Assembly (NCBI GenBank): GCA_029262065.1
Contig: JAJDAC010000046.1
Span: 124,001-188,000, forward strand
Reading direction: 5' to 3'
From: Candidatus Krumholzibacteriota bacterium
Lineage (GTDB): Bacteria; Krumholzibacteriota; Krumholzibacteriia; JAJRXK01
DNA: 64,000 nucleotides
Positions 54,465-63,885 of this stretch are shown here, piece after piece. How positions within the stretch are numbered: the first letter of the stretch is position 1; every line of letters begins with the position of its first letter. A model generated the notes under the pieces. It had not been told where the DNA came from. It made no database searches and saw nothing but the letters and a program-made list of their open reading frames with translations. A program made the position numbers and the translations under genes.

Positions 54465-55324
54465 ACGTGGTCTTCCGGCCGCTCACCTGGCTGCTACTGG
54501 GCCTGGTCGTGGCCATCGCTATCGCCGCCGTCTATCCCGGTCGTGAGTCGACCCTGCCGGGCACGGTGCGTCTGGCCACGGTGCCGGGCGCCGGCCCCCG
54601 ACTCACGCAGACCTCACTTGCTCCCCTTTGCGACTACCTGGGTTTGGCGTTGCGGCGTGCGGTGGAGCCGGTCCTGCTGCCGGCCGGGGCTCGGTCGCTC
54701 GAGTCGACCTCGTTCGACCTGGCGCTCGTGCCCGCGTCCATGGTGGGGCGGGTCAAGGGCGGTGAGGTCCTGGCCTGGGCCAAGCCTCGCGCGGTTCCTG
54801 GCCTGGGGTGTAGGCCCTATGTGGTCTTTCCCAAGGAACGACCCTGGTACGATCTTCCGTCTCCGCGTATCTCTTTCGGAGATTCGCTCACGTGGTCGGG
54901 TGGGCGTGGCGCGCAGGAATACCTGCTCGAACATGGCTTCAAAGACCTGACGCGCTTCGGGAACGTCACCTACGGCCGCAACCCGTTCGTGCACGAGGCG
55001 GTTCTATGGAGCGTGATCCATGGCGTGGCGGATGTGGCGATCCTGAACGAGGGTGATGTGCAGGCCGCGGTCGACGCGGGTATTCTCGACCGTGATCGGT
55101 TCAAGCTGGCGCCCGCGGGTCCCGCGGGGGCTGGGTTTGCGTTGGTGGCCGGGCCGGCAATGTCGGGTTCGGCCCGCCGTCAGGCACGAGCCGCGGCGCT
55201 CAACCTGGATCTGTTTCGGTACGAGACCAAGAGTTATCAGGTAAAGGCGGTGCTCGAAGCCATGGGTCACCTGGGCCTACATGGTTTCGCACCCGATCAG
55301 GTCCTGCCCGCGCTTCGGCCGTGA
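54461..55324 (+). CDS. PhnD-like periplasmic substrate-binding protein
   Basis: A 287-residue protein from a GTG start overlapping the YbbR stop. It has an N-terminal membrane anchor or signal (WLLLGLVVAIAIAAVYPG), then a type-2 periplasmic-binding fold of the PhnD / ABC-phosphonate family (APLCDYLGLALRRAVEPVLL, FDLALVPASMV, ISFGDSLTWSGGRGAQEYLLEHG, VADVAILNEGDVQAAVDAG). No ABC permease or ATPase follows, so it may be a sensory or accessory binding protein rather than a transporter part. Ligand unknown. Confidence 0.72.
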   Translation: MNVVFRPLTWLLLGLVVAIAIAAVYPGRESTLPGTVRLATVPGAGPRLTQTSLAPLCDYLGLALRRAVEPVLLPAGARSLESTSFDLALVPASMVGRVKGGEVLAWAKPRAVPGLGCRPYVVFPKERPWYDLPSPRISFGDSLTWSGGRGAQEYLLEHGFKDLTRFGNVTYGRNPFVHEAVLWSVIHGVADVAILNEGDVQAAVDAGILDRDRFKLAPAGPAGAGFALVAGPAMSGSARRQARAAALNLDLFRYETKSYQVKAVLEAMGHLGLHGFAPDQVLPALRP

Positions 55325-55406
55325 CCTCCGCGCCCGGACCGGATAGGACCGTGGTTTTGTCTTGTACGATCCAATTGACCGAGCCCGTGGCGGGCCAGGG
55401 GCCGAA

Positions 55407-55838
55407 TTGACACACCGCGACGACGCGCCTACCATCCACTACTGGCTTCCGATCGTTGTGTGGGTGGGCGCGGTGTTTTCCGTGTCGTCCATCCCCGGGC
55501 CGACCCTTGAAAAGGTCGGCTTTTCCATTCAGGACAAGTTGGCGCACGCACTCGTCTACGCGGTGTTGGGATTCCTGGTGTTTCGTCGCCAGCGTTTCCA
55601 GCTGGGCTGGAGTGGTTGGCGGGCGGCCTTGTTGGCAATCGCGGTAGCTGCTGTCGTGGGCGCGCTCGACGAAACGTATCAGTTCTTTGTTCCGGGGCGG
55701 TTTTCGTCGCGGTGGGACTGGGTGGCGGACGTGGGTGGCGCGGCGGCGGCCGGACTACTGGCACTGATCTACTACCGATGGTTGAGCTCGGGGCCGGTCG
55801 CGGCCGCCACCGAGACCAAGGGAGAGGCATCCGGATGA
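55407..55838 (+). CDS. VanZ-like membrane protein
   Basis: A 143-residue protein with four hydrophobic segments and the VanZ-family features [28 protein letters not shown] and the [26 protein letters not shown] loop. VanZ gives low-level teicoplanin resistance in enterococci, but most homologues have unknown envelope roles. The TTG at 55407 (AGGGG 7 nt upstream) is taken as start; an upstream TTG at 55362 is possible. Its stop overlaps the aspS ATG. Confidence 0.75.
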   Translation: MTHRDDAPTIHYWLPIVVWVGAVFSVSSIPGPTLEKVGFSIQDKLAHALVYAVLGFLVFRRQRFQLGWSGWRAALLAIAVAAVVGALDETYQFFVPGRFSSRWDWVADVGGAAAAGLLALIYYRWLSSGPVAAATETKGEASG

Positions 55839-57595
55839 AGGGGCTTACACGCACCCATTCCTGTGGCGAACTCACGTCGTCCAGCGTGGGCACCACCGCA
55901 ATACTCAACGGCTGGGTAAATTCCTCGCGTGATCATGGTGGGCTGGTCTTCGTCGACCTGCGCGATCGCTACGGCATGACGCAGGTGGTGTTGGGTGGCG
56001 ATCTGGTCGAGGTCGCGCAGGCCCTGCGATCGGAAGACGTGGTGGCGATCGTGGGCACGGTGCAGTCCCGCCCCAAGGACATGGTCAACGACAAGATGGT
56101 CACCGGATCAATCGAGGTGATGGCTACCTCGTTGCACGTGCTGAATCGAAGCAAGGTGCTGCCGTTCACGTTGGACGAGGCCGAGAAGGCCAACGACGAA
56201 CTGAAGCTGCGATATCGTTACCTGCACCTGCGCGCGCCGCGCATGCAAAACAATCTGCGCGTGCGGCACCAGGCCGTACAGTCGGTGCGCACCTACTTGT
56301 CCGGGAACGATTTCCTCGAAGTCGAAACCCCCTTGCTCATCAAGACCACGCCCGAAGGTGCGCGCGACTACGTGGTTCCCAGTCGGGTGCACCCAGGACA
56401 GTTCTACGCGTTGCCGCAGAGCCCTCAGCTGTACAAGCAGACGCTCATGATCAGCGGCGTCGATCGCTATTTCCAGTTGGCTCGCTGTCTGCGCGACGAG
56501 GACCTGCGGGCCGATCGCCAGCCCGAGCACACGCAGATCGATCTGGAAATGAGCTTCGTCGAGGAAGAACAGGTGTTCGCGCTCATCGAGGGGCTCATGG
56601 CCACGACCTTCTCGCAGACCCTGGGTATCGATCTGGAAGCTCCGTTCGTGCGTATCCGGTACGAAGATGCCATGGACGCCTACGGCAGCGACAAGCCGGA
56701 CCTGCGTTTTGGTCTGCAACTCCAGGACGTGTCCGATCTGGCGTCGCAGGGCGATTTCGGCATCTTCAACGGCGCGGTCGAGCATGGCGGCGTGGTGAAG
56801 GCCGTGGTTGCGCCGGGGCTGGCTGGCTTCTCGCGGCGCGAGATCGGTGAGCTCGAAGATGTGGCCAAGCTGGGTGGGGCCAGGGGCCTGGCCTGGATGA
56901 AAGTTGGCGACGAGGAGAACACGGGTTCGTTCACCAAGTTCTTCACGCCCGAAAAGTTGGGCGAGATTGTGCAGCGATGCGAGGCCCGTGCGGGCGATCT
57001 GGTGCTGCTGGTGGCCGACGGTCGCCACGTCGCCAACGTCTCGTTGGGAGGCGTCCGGCTGGAGCTCGCGCGTCGCCTTGGCTACAACGAGGGCGGCGGC
57101 TATCAGTTCTGCTGGGTGCACCGCTTTCCCCTGTTCGAGGCCAACGGTGAAGGTGGCTGGACGGCCATGCACCACATGTTCACGATGCCGTTGGCCGAGC
57201 ATCTCGATGCATTGACCAGCGACCCCGGGTCGGTGCATGCGCAGCTCTACGATCTGGTCTGCAACGGAGTGGAGCTGGGCAGCGGCAGCATCAGGATCCA
57301 TCGCCGCGACCTTCAGGAACAGGTATTCGACACCTGTGGCTTCAGCCGGGAAGAGGCCGACGCCAAGTTCGGCTGGTTTCTCCGGGCCCTCGAGTACGGG
57401 GCCCCGCCCCACGGTGGCATCGCCATCGGCTTGGATCGACTGGTGACTTTGATGGTAGGGGGTACCAGCATTCGCGACGTCATCGCTTTCCCCAAGACGC
57501 AGAAAGCGACCAACCCCCTGGATGAATCTCCGTCACCCGTATCGCCCGCGCAGCTCGATGAGTTGGGGTTGCTTCTGGACCAAAAGCGTCAATAG
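55835..57595 (+). CDS. aspS: Aspartyl-tRNA synthetase
   Basis: A 586-residue class-IIb synthetase. It has the N-terminal OB-fold anticodon domain ([24 protein letters not shown]), motif 1/2 segments ([51 protein letters not shown]), the bacterial insertion domain (~280-420), and motif 3 [20 protein letters not shown]. Length is typical of bacterial AspRS. AAGGGAGAGG precedes the ATG, which overlaps the VanZ-like stop. Whether it is discriminating or also charges tRNA-Asn depends on the presence of gatCAB elsewhere. Confidence 0.95.
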   Translation: MKGLTRTHSCGELTSSSVGTTAILNGWVNSSRDHGGLVFVDLRDRYGMTQVVLGGDLVEVAQALRSEDVVAIVGTVQSRPKDMVNDKMVTGSIEVMATSLHVLNRSKVLPFTLDEAEKANDELKLRYRYLHLRAPRMQNNLRVRHQAVQSVRTYLSGNDFLEVETPLLIKTTPEGARDYVVPSRVHPGQFYALPQSPQLYKQTLMISGVDRYFQLARCLRDEDLRADRQPEHTQIDLEMSFVEEEQVFALIEGLMATTFSQTLGIDLEAPFVRIRYEDAMDAYGSDKPDLRFGLQLQDVSDLASQGDFGIFNGAVEHGGVVKAVVAPGLAGFSRREIGELEDVAKLGGARGLAWMKVGDEENTGSFTKFFTPEKLGEIVQRCEARAGDLVLLVADGRHVANVSLGGVRLELARRLGYNEGGGYQFCWVHRFPLFEANGEGGWTAMHHMFTMPLAEHLDALTSDPGSVHAQLYDLVCNGVELGSGSIRIHRRDLQEQVFDTCGFSREEADAKFGWFLRALEYGAPPHGGIAIGLDRLVTLMVGGTSIRDVIAFPKTQKATNPLDESPSPVSPAQLDELGLLLDQKRQ

Positions 57596-57638
57596 ACTGC
57601 AACCAAGGTACTTGGGAGCCAGTTGGCCCCGATAGTGC

Positions 57639-57666
57639 TTGACACTTGCGGACGCCCTTGTAACTT
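57639..57666 (+). promoter_or_regulatory. Sigma-70 promoter of the lipoprotein pair
   Basis: TTGACA (57639-57644), a 16-nt spacer and TAACTT (57661-57666). The ~115-nt leader contains hairpins AAGGGC-CAA-GCCCTT (57712-57726) and a GGCCGC/GCGGCC stem around 57742-57760. Confidence 0.7.
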
Positions 57667-57767
57667 TTGCCTCTCGGGCGCTGTGTTCCAACATCGCCCG
57701 TTGGTCCAAGGAAGGGCCAAGCCCTTTGGGCACAAGAGATTCGGCCGCTACGCGCGGCCCGAAAGGA

Positions 57768-57780
57768 GGTGCTTCGCACC
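57768..57780 (+). promoter_or_regulatory. Hairpin between Shine-Dalgarno and start codon
   Basis: AGGAGG (57764-57769) is followed by GGTGC-TTC-GCACC (57768-57780) immediately before the ATG at 57781. The stem overlaps the ribosome site, so folding could either expose or mask it and bring it close to the start codon. Confidence 0.6.
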
Positions 57781-58059
57781 ATGAAAGCGAAGTCAAGACT
57801 CTGGATGTCGGTGGCGGCCGTTGCCTTGTTGGCGGCCGCGGGATGTTCGAGTAGCGTGCCCTGCCAGACCGATCCGTCGCAGGTGGAGACGGCGCGGGCC
57901 GACCTGCAGGCGGCTGAGCAGCAGCTTCAGAGCGCCCAGGCGGAGCTGGCGTCGGTGAGCGATCAGCGCGACAACCTGAATCGCCAGATGAACAGCCTTC
58001 CCGACACTGCCGACCTGGAACGGCGGCTGGCACTCCTCAAAAAGGGCAGCGGCCGCTAG
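57781..58059 (+). CDS. Small coiled-coil lipoprotein
   Basis: A 92-residue lipoprotein: signal LWMSVAAVALLAAAGC with lipobox AAGC, then a short linker. A coiled coil (VETARADLQAAEQQLQSAQAELASVSDQRDNLNRQM) resembles Lpp/YfgM-type spacers. It is 23 nt upstream of the LysM lipoprotein and surely co-transcribed. It may act as a periplasmic spacer or scaffold for that protein; no catalytic residues are present. Confidence 0.75.
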   Translation: MKAKSRLWMSVAAVALLAAAGCSSSVPCQTDPSQVETARADLQAAEQQLQSAQAELASVSDQRDNLNRQMNSLPDTADLERRLALLKKGSGR

Positions 58060-58082
58060 GGCCGGGAAGGACGTAGAAGCAT

Positions 58083-58796
58083 ATGATGCTCGGCAAGACT
58101 TTCCGGACTCTGCTCGGCGGCGCCACGCTGGTAGGGCTCATGGCCCTCACCGGTTGCGGTGGCGGTCTGAGCAAGACCGTCGACGTGACGAACGGCGAGT
58201 ACTACACGGAAGAAGAATTCAAGAAGCTGTCGAAAGATCAGCGTGACGCGTACTGCGCGTCCCTCGACGCCGAACTGGCGTCCCTGGGTGCGGCCGCGGG
58301 CGACGCCCAGGGTCGGGCTGGACAGGCCCAGGGTCAGTTGGGTGACATCCAGACCGAAGTGCGGAACCTGCAGTCGCGCTACGACGCGGCCAAGGGTGAC
58401 GTCGATCGCGTCCAGGGCGACGTCGATTACTTCGAGGGACTGCCCAAGACCCACACCGTGGTGAACGGCGAATTCCTGCAGAAGATTTCGGGATACGACA
58501 CCATCTACGCCGATCCGGCGAAGTGGCCCCGGATCTACCGCGCCAACAAGGACAAGATCAGCGATCCGAACCTGATCTATCCAAACTGGGTGTTGAACAT
58601 TCCACGCGACTGGCCAAGTGCCTGGACCGTGCAGCAGGACGAGTACTTGAGCAAGATCGCCCGTTACTGGGAAGTCTACGGTGACTCGACCCAGTGGACG
58701 AAGATCTACGAAGCGAACAAGGGAAAGATTTCTGACCCCGACATGATCTGGCCGGGGTGGGAGCTGACGATTCCGCGGGGCGCCGGAGGCCTCTAG
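58083..58796 (+). CDS. LysM-domain lipoprotein
   Basis: A 237-residue lipoprotein (lipobox LTGC in LVGLMALTGCGGG) with a helical segment ~45-125 (SLDAELASLGAAAGDAQGRAGQAQGQLGDIQTEVRNLQSRYDAAK). Two LysM-like peptidoglycan-binding modules form the C-terminal half: VVNGEFLQKISGYDTIYADPAKWPRIYRANKDKISDPNLIYPNWVLNIP and its partner ending IYEANKGKISDPDMIWPGWELTIP. ATGs at 58083 and 58086 are both usable. An intrinsic terminator follows at 58826. Probably an envelope-tethering or cell-wall sensing protein. Confidence 0.83.
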   Translation: MMLGKTFRTLLGGATLVGLMALTGCGGGLSKTVDVTNGEYYTEEEFKKLSKDQRDAYCASLDAELASLGAAAGDAQGRAGQAQGQLGDIQTEVRNLQSRYDAAKGDVDRVQGDVDYFEGLPKTHTVVNGEFLQKISGYDTIYADPAKWPRIYRANKDKISDPNLIYPNWVLNIPRDWPSAWTVQQDEYLSKIARYWEVYGDSTQWTKIYEANKGKISDPDMIWPGWELTIPRGAGGL

Positions 58797-58825
58797 CACG
58801 ATTGCCCCATGGCAGTTCGAAACGA

Positions 58826-58859
58826 CGCCCCGGGGCACACCACCCCGGGGTGTTTGTCT
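58826..58859 (+). terminator. Intrinsic terminator of the LysM lipoprotein operon
   Basis: CGCCCCGGGG (58826-58835) pairs with CCCCGGGGTG (58843-58852) around a 7-nt loop, followed by TTTGTCTTTG. Confidence 0.75.
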
Positions 58860-58894
58860 TTGAACCACGACCATTCGCGGCCTGAAGGCCACTG

Positions 58895-59860
58895 ATGACC
58901 CAGAAACGAACCACCATTTCGCTCGACGGCGTAGATCTGCTGGAGTTTCTCGGCAGCCAGGATGACAATCTCCGGTGCTTGGAAGATCACTTTCCCGGCA
59001 CGTTGGTGGTGCGAGGTGACTCGCTGATTCTCCAGGGAGACGACCGCGCGGTACGGCACATGTCGGGAGTGGTCGAGGAGTTGGTTCGGTGGGCCCAGGA
59101 GGGCCGTACGCTGGACCGTCTGGCCATTGATCGCCTGGTGACCGGGCGTGGCTTGGGCGACGACGAACGCTCACGCGCGGCCATCGAGGTCCCCAGCGGT
59201 CGCAAGGTCCGCATCCATCCCAAGACCCACGGACAGCTCGAATTGGTCGAGGCCATGAAGGCCCACGACGTCGTATTCGCGGTGGGCCCCGCGGGTACCG
59301 GCAAGACCTTCCTGGCCGTGGCCATGGCTGCGCGTGGCTTGCATGCCGGCGAAGTGGACCGGATCGTTCTGGTCCGGCCGGTGGTCGAGGCCGGCGAGCA
59401 GCTTGGTTTCCTGCCGGGTGACGTGCAGGAAAAGGTCGACCCCTACCTCCGTCCCCTGTACGACGCGCTCACCGAGTGCCTGGGCGGGACCAAGCTCAAC
59501 CGCTACCTCGCCAACGGCACGATCGAAGTGGCTCCTTTGGCCTACATGAGGGGTCGTACACTCAATCGGGCCTTCGTGATCCTGGACGAGGGTCAGAACA
59601 CGACACTCACACAGATGAAGATGTTCCTCACGCGATTCGGGCCAGGTACCCGCGCGGTCGTGACGGGGGACGTGACCCAGATCGACCTCGAGGATTCCAC
59701 AGCCAGTGGCCTGGTCCAGGTGCAGCGAGTCTTGCAAGGGGTCGAGGGTGTGGCGTTCGTGCATCTGCACGATACCGATGTCGTCCGTCACCCGTTGGTG
59801 AGGCGTATCGTGGCTGCGTTCGACGGGAGCAATCGCCGGTCGATGCGGGAGCAATCGTGA
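58895..59860 (+). CDS. phoH: PhoH-family ATPase
   Basis: A 321-residue protein. A KH-like N-terminal region (NLRCLEDHFPGTLVVRGDSLILQGDDRAVRHMSGVVEELV) comes before a PhoH P-loop NTPase domain with Walker A GPAGTGKT (131-138). VRPVVEAGEQLGFLPGDVQEKVDPYLRPLYDAL and Walker B FVILDEGQNTTLTQMKMFLTRFG follow. PhoH-like (YbeZ) proteins are RNA-associated ATPases encoded beside ybeY in many bacteria and implicated in rRNA maturation. Its GTGA overlap with the HD-protein gene supports the conserved phoH-pgpH-ybeY operon. Confidence 0.93.
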   Translation: MTQKRTTISLDGVDLLEFLGSQDDNLRCLEDHFPGTLVVRGDSLILQGDDRAVRHMSGVVEELVRWAQEGRTLDRLAIDRLVTGRGLGDDERSRAAIEVPSGRKVRIHPKTHGQLELVEAMKAHDVVFAVGPAGTGKTFLAVAMAARGLHAGEVDRIVLVRPVVEAGEQLGFLPGDVQEKVDPYLRPLYDALTECLGGTKLNRYLANGTIEVAPLAYMRGRTLNRAFVILDEGQNTTLTQMKMFLTRFGPGTRAVVTGDVTQIDLEDSTASGLVQVQRVLQGVEGVAFVHLHDTDVVRHPLVRRIVAAFDGSNRRSMREQS

Positions 59861-62133
59861 ATTTCTGGAAACTGCCCTGGCGCCGTGAGTCCGAAGGCGG
59901 AAGCGAGAACATCGTGCGCCCGCGTTTGCGATGGGCGCACCTGTTTCTGGTGCTGCCGGCGCTGGCTCTGATCGTTGTTCACGTGATCATATTTCCGCCC
60001 AGCCGCTCGGTGCGGCGCATTCAGGTGGAAGTAGGTAGTATCACCGACCAGGATCTTCGTGCGCCCTTTACGTTCACTGCGCCGCGGCCGGTTCGTGAAC
60101 TGGAGTCGGCTCGTCACGAAGCGACGCAACGCGTTGAGCCGGTCTATCGCCCGGTCGAAGGCGTCGAGCGACGCAACCAGCAGCGTAGCGAGGTGTTCTT
60201 TCGCGACCTGGTCGACACCGCCTCCGATTCCTCCAGCACGGCGCAGAAGTTGGTGGCGTTGGCGCGTCGATACCCCGGACTTCCCGATGGGGTGGCCGCC
60301 GCCCTGTTGGCGGTGGAAGACTTCCAGGAAACGCAGGCGGCCACCGCCGCGGTCGTCGACGAAATGATGAGCGCGGGCACGGTGGATATTTCGCCGCGCG
60401 GTTCCTATCAGCAGGTTCGCATTCTCGACCCCGGTGGTGCTACCGAGAGTACACGACCGGCGACGACCATTGTCCTCGACTACCGTCGCAAGGAATTCGC
60501 TCGCGCCGCACTCAACAAGATCAAGCACAGCGCCGAGACGACCGACCTTATCGTGGATCTGGCCATCTACCTGGCCCAGCCCAACCTGAGCTACGACGAT
60601 GTACGCACCGAGACCCGTCGCCGGGCCGCGTCGGAAGCCGTATCCGCGGTGCGGGAGTACGCGCGCAACGAGCGAATTCTCGAGGCCGGGGTACGGGTCA
60701 CGCGTGACCACGTGCAGGTGTTGCAAGCGTTGGAATTGGCCCGCATGGAACGGGCGTTGGCGCAGGATTCCACCATCGGCGTGCGACTGCGCCTGGGGCG
60801 CGTGCTCATGGTGGCACTGCTACTCTCTACGTTGGCCTATCTGGTGCACCAGTACGATCGTCGAATGCTGTTTCAACGGCGACGTTGGCTTCTGGTGTTA
60901 TCGTTGTTGACCATGTTTCTGGGGCTGTCGGCGCTGGTACTACGCCAGCCGGCATGGGGCGGGCCCATGGCCGTTCCCATCGTGTTGCTGGCCACGCTGT
61001 CGACGGTGTTGTTTGGCGCCAACGCGGGCGCGCGCATTTCCGGAGTGGGTATCCTACTGCTCAGCATCGCCGGCGATTTCAACGCCCCGGTCGTCGTGAT
61101 CTGGGCGGTGGCCGCCGCGGCCAGCGTGCGCATGGTACGGAAGGTGCGCAATCGCAACCAATTCTACAAAGCCCTGGGCGTGGTCACCGCGGCCTACGTG
61201 GTTTCGATCTTCTCGTTGCAGGTCGGAAGCCCCGAGGGTCTGGGCTCGATGTTCGACGCGGGCGCTCGTGCGGTGGGTAGCGGAGTGGCCAGCATCGCGT
61301 TGTGTTTGTTCCTGCTGCCCCTGTGCGAAGCCATGTTCGGTATTACGACCGATCTGACGCTGCTCGAGCTGAGTGATCTCAACCACCCTCTGCTCAAACG
61401 CATGTCGCTGGAGTCTCCCGGCACGTACCACCATAGCCAGGTGGTAGGTTCGCTCGGCGAAGCCGGCGCGCGGGCCGTGGGTGCGAATAGTCTCATGGCG
61501 AGGGTCGGCGCGAACTTTCACGACATTGGCAAGATGCTCAAGCCCCGCTACTACGTGGAAAACCAGTCGGGTGAGAACAAACACGATGACCTGTCGCCCA
61601 GCATGAGCGCCCTGGTCATCGCGGCCCATGTAAAGGATGGTATGGAGCTCGGGCGTCGCTGGGGTCTGCCCGAGGAAGTGGTGGCCTATATCCCCGAGCA
61701 CCACGGCACCAGCGTCATGCAGTACTTCTACCACAAGGCGCTTGAGAGCGATGACGGAGGAACGGTGAACGTCGACGACTTCCGTTACCCCGGTCCGAAG
61801 CCGCAGACCAGAGAGTCGGCCATCGTGATGTTGGCCGACGGAGTGGAAGCGAGTACGCGGTCATTGCGTCGCCCGACCGCCAGTCGAATTCGGGAGATGG
61901 TGCGCAAGATCTTCGATCGCAAGATGGCCGAGGGCCAACTGGACGAGTCGGGTCTGTCGCTCAGCGAATTGGCAACCGCTCGCGAGGCGTTCATTCCCAT
62001 TCTGTTGGGCATCCACCATCACCGGGTGGCTTACCCCGGGCAGCGTGAGCACGAAGAGAAGAAAGAGAAGGAAAGCGTTGAAGCTCGATCTGGTGGTCGA
62101 CGAGGCAGCTCCTCCGTGGCGTCCCCCTCCTGA
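59857..62133 (+). CDS. pgpH: 7TM-HD membrane phosphodiesterase (PgpH-like)
   Basis: A 758-residue protein from a GTG overlapping the phoH stop. One N-terminal transmembrane segment (~27-47) precedes an extracytoplasmic helical 7TMR-HDED domain (~55-300). A bundle of about seven hydrophobic helices covers ~300-490, then a cytoplasmic HD domain (~510-720) has SPGTYHHSQVVGSLGEAGARAVGAN, FHDIGKML, IAAHVKDGMELG and IPEHHGTSVMQYFYHKAL. In Listeria PgpH hydrolyses cyclic-di-AMP; this copy has all HD metal residues. Together with the YbbR gene it suggests c-di-AMP signalling, although no cyclase is in the window. Confidence 0.88.
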   Translation: MNFWKLPWRRESEGGSENIVRPRLRWAHLFLVLPALALIVVHVIIFPPSRSVRRIQVEVGSITDQDLRAPFTFTAPRPVRELESARHEATQRVEPVYRPVEGVERRNQQRSEVFFRDLVDTASDSSSTAQKLVALARRYPGLPDGVAAALLAVEDFQETQAATAAVVDEMMSAGTVDISPRGSYQQVRILDPGGATESTRPATTIVLDYRRKEFARAALNKIKHSAETTDLIVDLAIYLAQPNLSYDDVRTETRRRAASEAVSAVREYARNERILEAGVRVTRDHVQVLQALELARMERALAQDSTIGVRLRLGRVLMVALLLSTLAYLVHQYDRRMLFQRRRWLLVLSLLTMFLGLSALVLRQPAWGGPMAVPIVLLATLSTVLFGANAGARISGVGILLLSIAGDFNAPVVVIWAVAAAASVRMVRKVRNRNQFYKALGVVTAAYVVSIFSLQVGSPEGLGSMFDAGARAVGSGVASIALCLFLLPLCEAMFGITTDLTLLELSDLNHPLLKRMSLESPGTYHHSQVVGSLGEAGARAVGANSLMARVGANFHDIGKMLKPRYYVENQSGENKHDDLSPSMSALVIAAHVKDGMELGRRWGLPEEVVAYIPEHHGTSVMQYFYHKALESDDGGTVNVDDFRYPGPKPQTRESAIVMLADGVEASTRSLRRPTASRIREMVRKIFDRKMAEGQLDESGLSLSELATAREAFIPILLGIHHHRVAYPGQREHEEKKEKESVEARSGGRRGSSSVASPS

Positions 62134-62584
62134 GTGGCTCGAACAGGCCCGCTTGTTGGTAGAGGGACACGGTCCGGATGACTCGACGTTGGAAGTCGTA
62201 GTGACCGGCGACGAGATGGTCCGCGCGCTCAACCGGGATTACCGGGGCAAGGACCGGCCGACCGACGTACTCTCGTTTTCCTATCTGGACGGTCACGAGA
62301 GTTCACGGGACGATCTCTTGTTCAAGCGCCGCGCGGGACGCGACTTCGCGGACGAGGTTCACCCCGCGGCCGACCCCTTCGTTCTGGGTCAAGTCGTCGT
62401 GAGCCTGGACACGTTACGGCGCGAGGGGCGAGAGACGCCGGACGAGGTCCTGTTGCTCATTGCCCATGGGCTTCTGCACGTGTTGGGTTACGATCATGTG
62501 GACGACGACGAAGCTCACGAGATGGAATCACGCGAGAGGGAGATGATGGCGACCATCGAACCCAAGGGAGGTGAGGCGCGGTGA
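62078..62584 (+). CDS. ybeY: Endoribonuclease YbeY (rRNA maturation)
   Basis: A 168-residue single-strand-specific metallo-endoribonuclease with the zinc signature HGLLHVLGYDH near residues 136-146 and the upstream DRPTDVLSFSY. YbeY trims 16S rRNA 3' ends and takes part in ribosome quality control. The TTG at 62078 is preferred because AAGGA lies 6 nt upstream and the extra residues from an earlier GTG (62045) are purely basic; the gene overlaps the pgpH 3' end by 56 nt. Followed by a GTGA-coupled CorC-like gene. Confidence 0.93.
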   Translation: MKLDLVVDEAAPPWRPPPEWLEQARLLVEGHGPDDSTLEVVVTGDEMVRALNRDYRGKDRPTDVLSFSYLDGHESSRDDLLFKRRAGRDFADEVHPAADPFVLGQVVVSLDTLRREGRETPDEVLLLIAHGLLHVLGYDHVDDDEAHEMESREREMMATIEPKGGEAR

Positions 62585-63885
62585 ACGACGACCCTGGGGG
62601 CAGTACTATCTGGGCTCTGCCCTTGCTGCTCGGATCGTTGTGTTTGTTTGGCTTTCTTCTCGCCGGCGCAGTAAGTGCCGTCGCGAATCTTGTGCGCCTG
62701 GAGCGAAGCGGGATCATCCACGATGGGCAGCATTCGGCGCCCATTGGGGCATTGCTCTCCCGGGCTCGTTCGGTGTTGTTGTCCCTGTCCATCGGTTACT
62801 TCCTGTCGATCACCACCGGCGCGATGGTGTTTCAGGACGTGGTGTTGCGTTCTGAGATCACCACGTCGCGCTGGGTGACCGTGTCGCTGTGGGTGGGCCT
62901 GTTCCTGGTACTCATCTTGGGTAGTGTGCTTACCAAGGCGCTTGCGTTGGCGCGGCCCGTGGGTTTCCTGGGAGCGACGGTCTGGCTGGTGTGGCCCGTG
63001 TTCGCGATCTTGCGGCCGTTCACCGCGCCGTTGGAATTCGTACTCGCGCGCCTGTTGCCATCGGCCTGGGCGCTCGAAATCTCGCCTCCGCTCAGTGGCC
63101 AGGAAATTCGCGACATCCTGGCCGACGATGAGACCAGCGCCCTCATCGAGAACAAGGGAGCCTCGTGGGCGCGTTCCATCTTCGAGTTGGGCGAGACGGA
63201 AATCCGCGAGATCATGGTGCCTCGCATCGACATGGTCGGAGTGGCGGTCGACACTTCGTTCACCGACGCCGTGGACCTGGCGGTGCGTGAAGGGTTCACC
63301 CGGCTTCCCGTGTGGGAGACCACGCAGGACAAGATACTCGGCGTGTTGCACACCAAGGACCTGTTGGCGGCGCAGGCGCGCGACGAAGAACCGTCGGTGC
63401 GAAATCTTCTGCGCCCCGTGCATTTCCTGCCCGAGAGCAAGAAGATCGACGATGCATTGCATGAGTTCCGCGAAGACCGTATACATCTGGCCGTGGTGGT
63501 CGACGAATACGGAGGCACCGCGGGTATCGTGACGCTTGAAGATATGCTCGAAGAGATCGTCGGCGAGATTCGCGACGAGTTCGACAACGAGGGTGAGCTC
63601 GTGCGGCGGATCGATGCCACGAGCGCCGTGATCGATCCACGGATTGATCTGGACGACCTCAATGAGATGTTCGAGTTCTCGTTGCCCACCGAAGAGGTCG
63701 ACACGCTGGGAGGATTGCTCTACTCCTTGTGCGGCAAGGTGCCCAAGCGCGGCGACGTGGTGGATTTCGAGGGCCTTCACTTCACGATCGAAGGCGTCGA
63801 TCGCCAGCGTATCCTGCAGGTAACCCTGCGTTCGGACCAGGCGTTGGCCAACCCCAACGGCGACTATCCGGAACCGGCCTCATGA
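62581..63885 (+). CDS. CNNM/CorC-HlyC-family membrane protein
   Basis: A 434-residue protein from GTG 62581 overlapping the ybeY stop. An N-terminal DUF21 membrane domain (~1-190) has about four helices. A CBS-domain pair follows (~205-330, starting with [15 protein letters not shown] and [29 protein letters not shown]). The end is a CorC_HlyC transporter-associated domain (~345-425). Such proteins are linked to magnesium/cobalt export or membrane cation homeostasis and are commonly found just after ybeY. It is coupled to the next gene. Confidence 0.87.
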   Translation: [434 protein letters not shown]

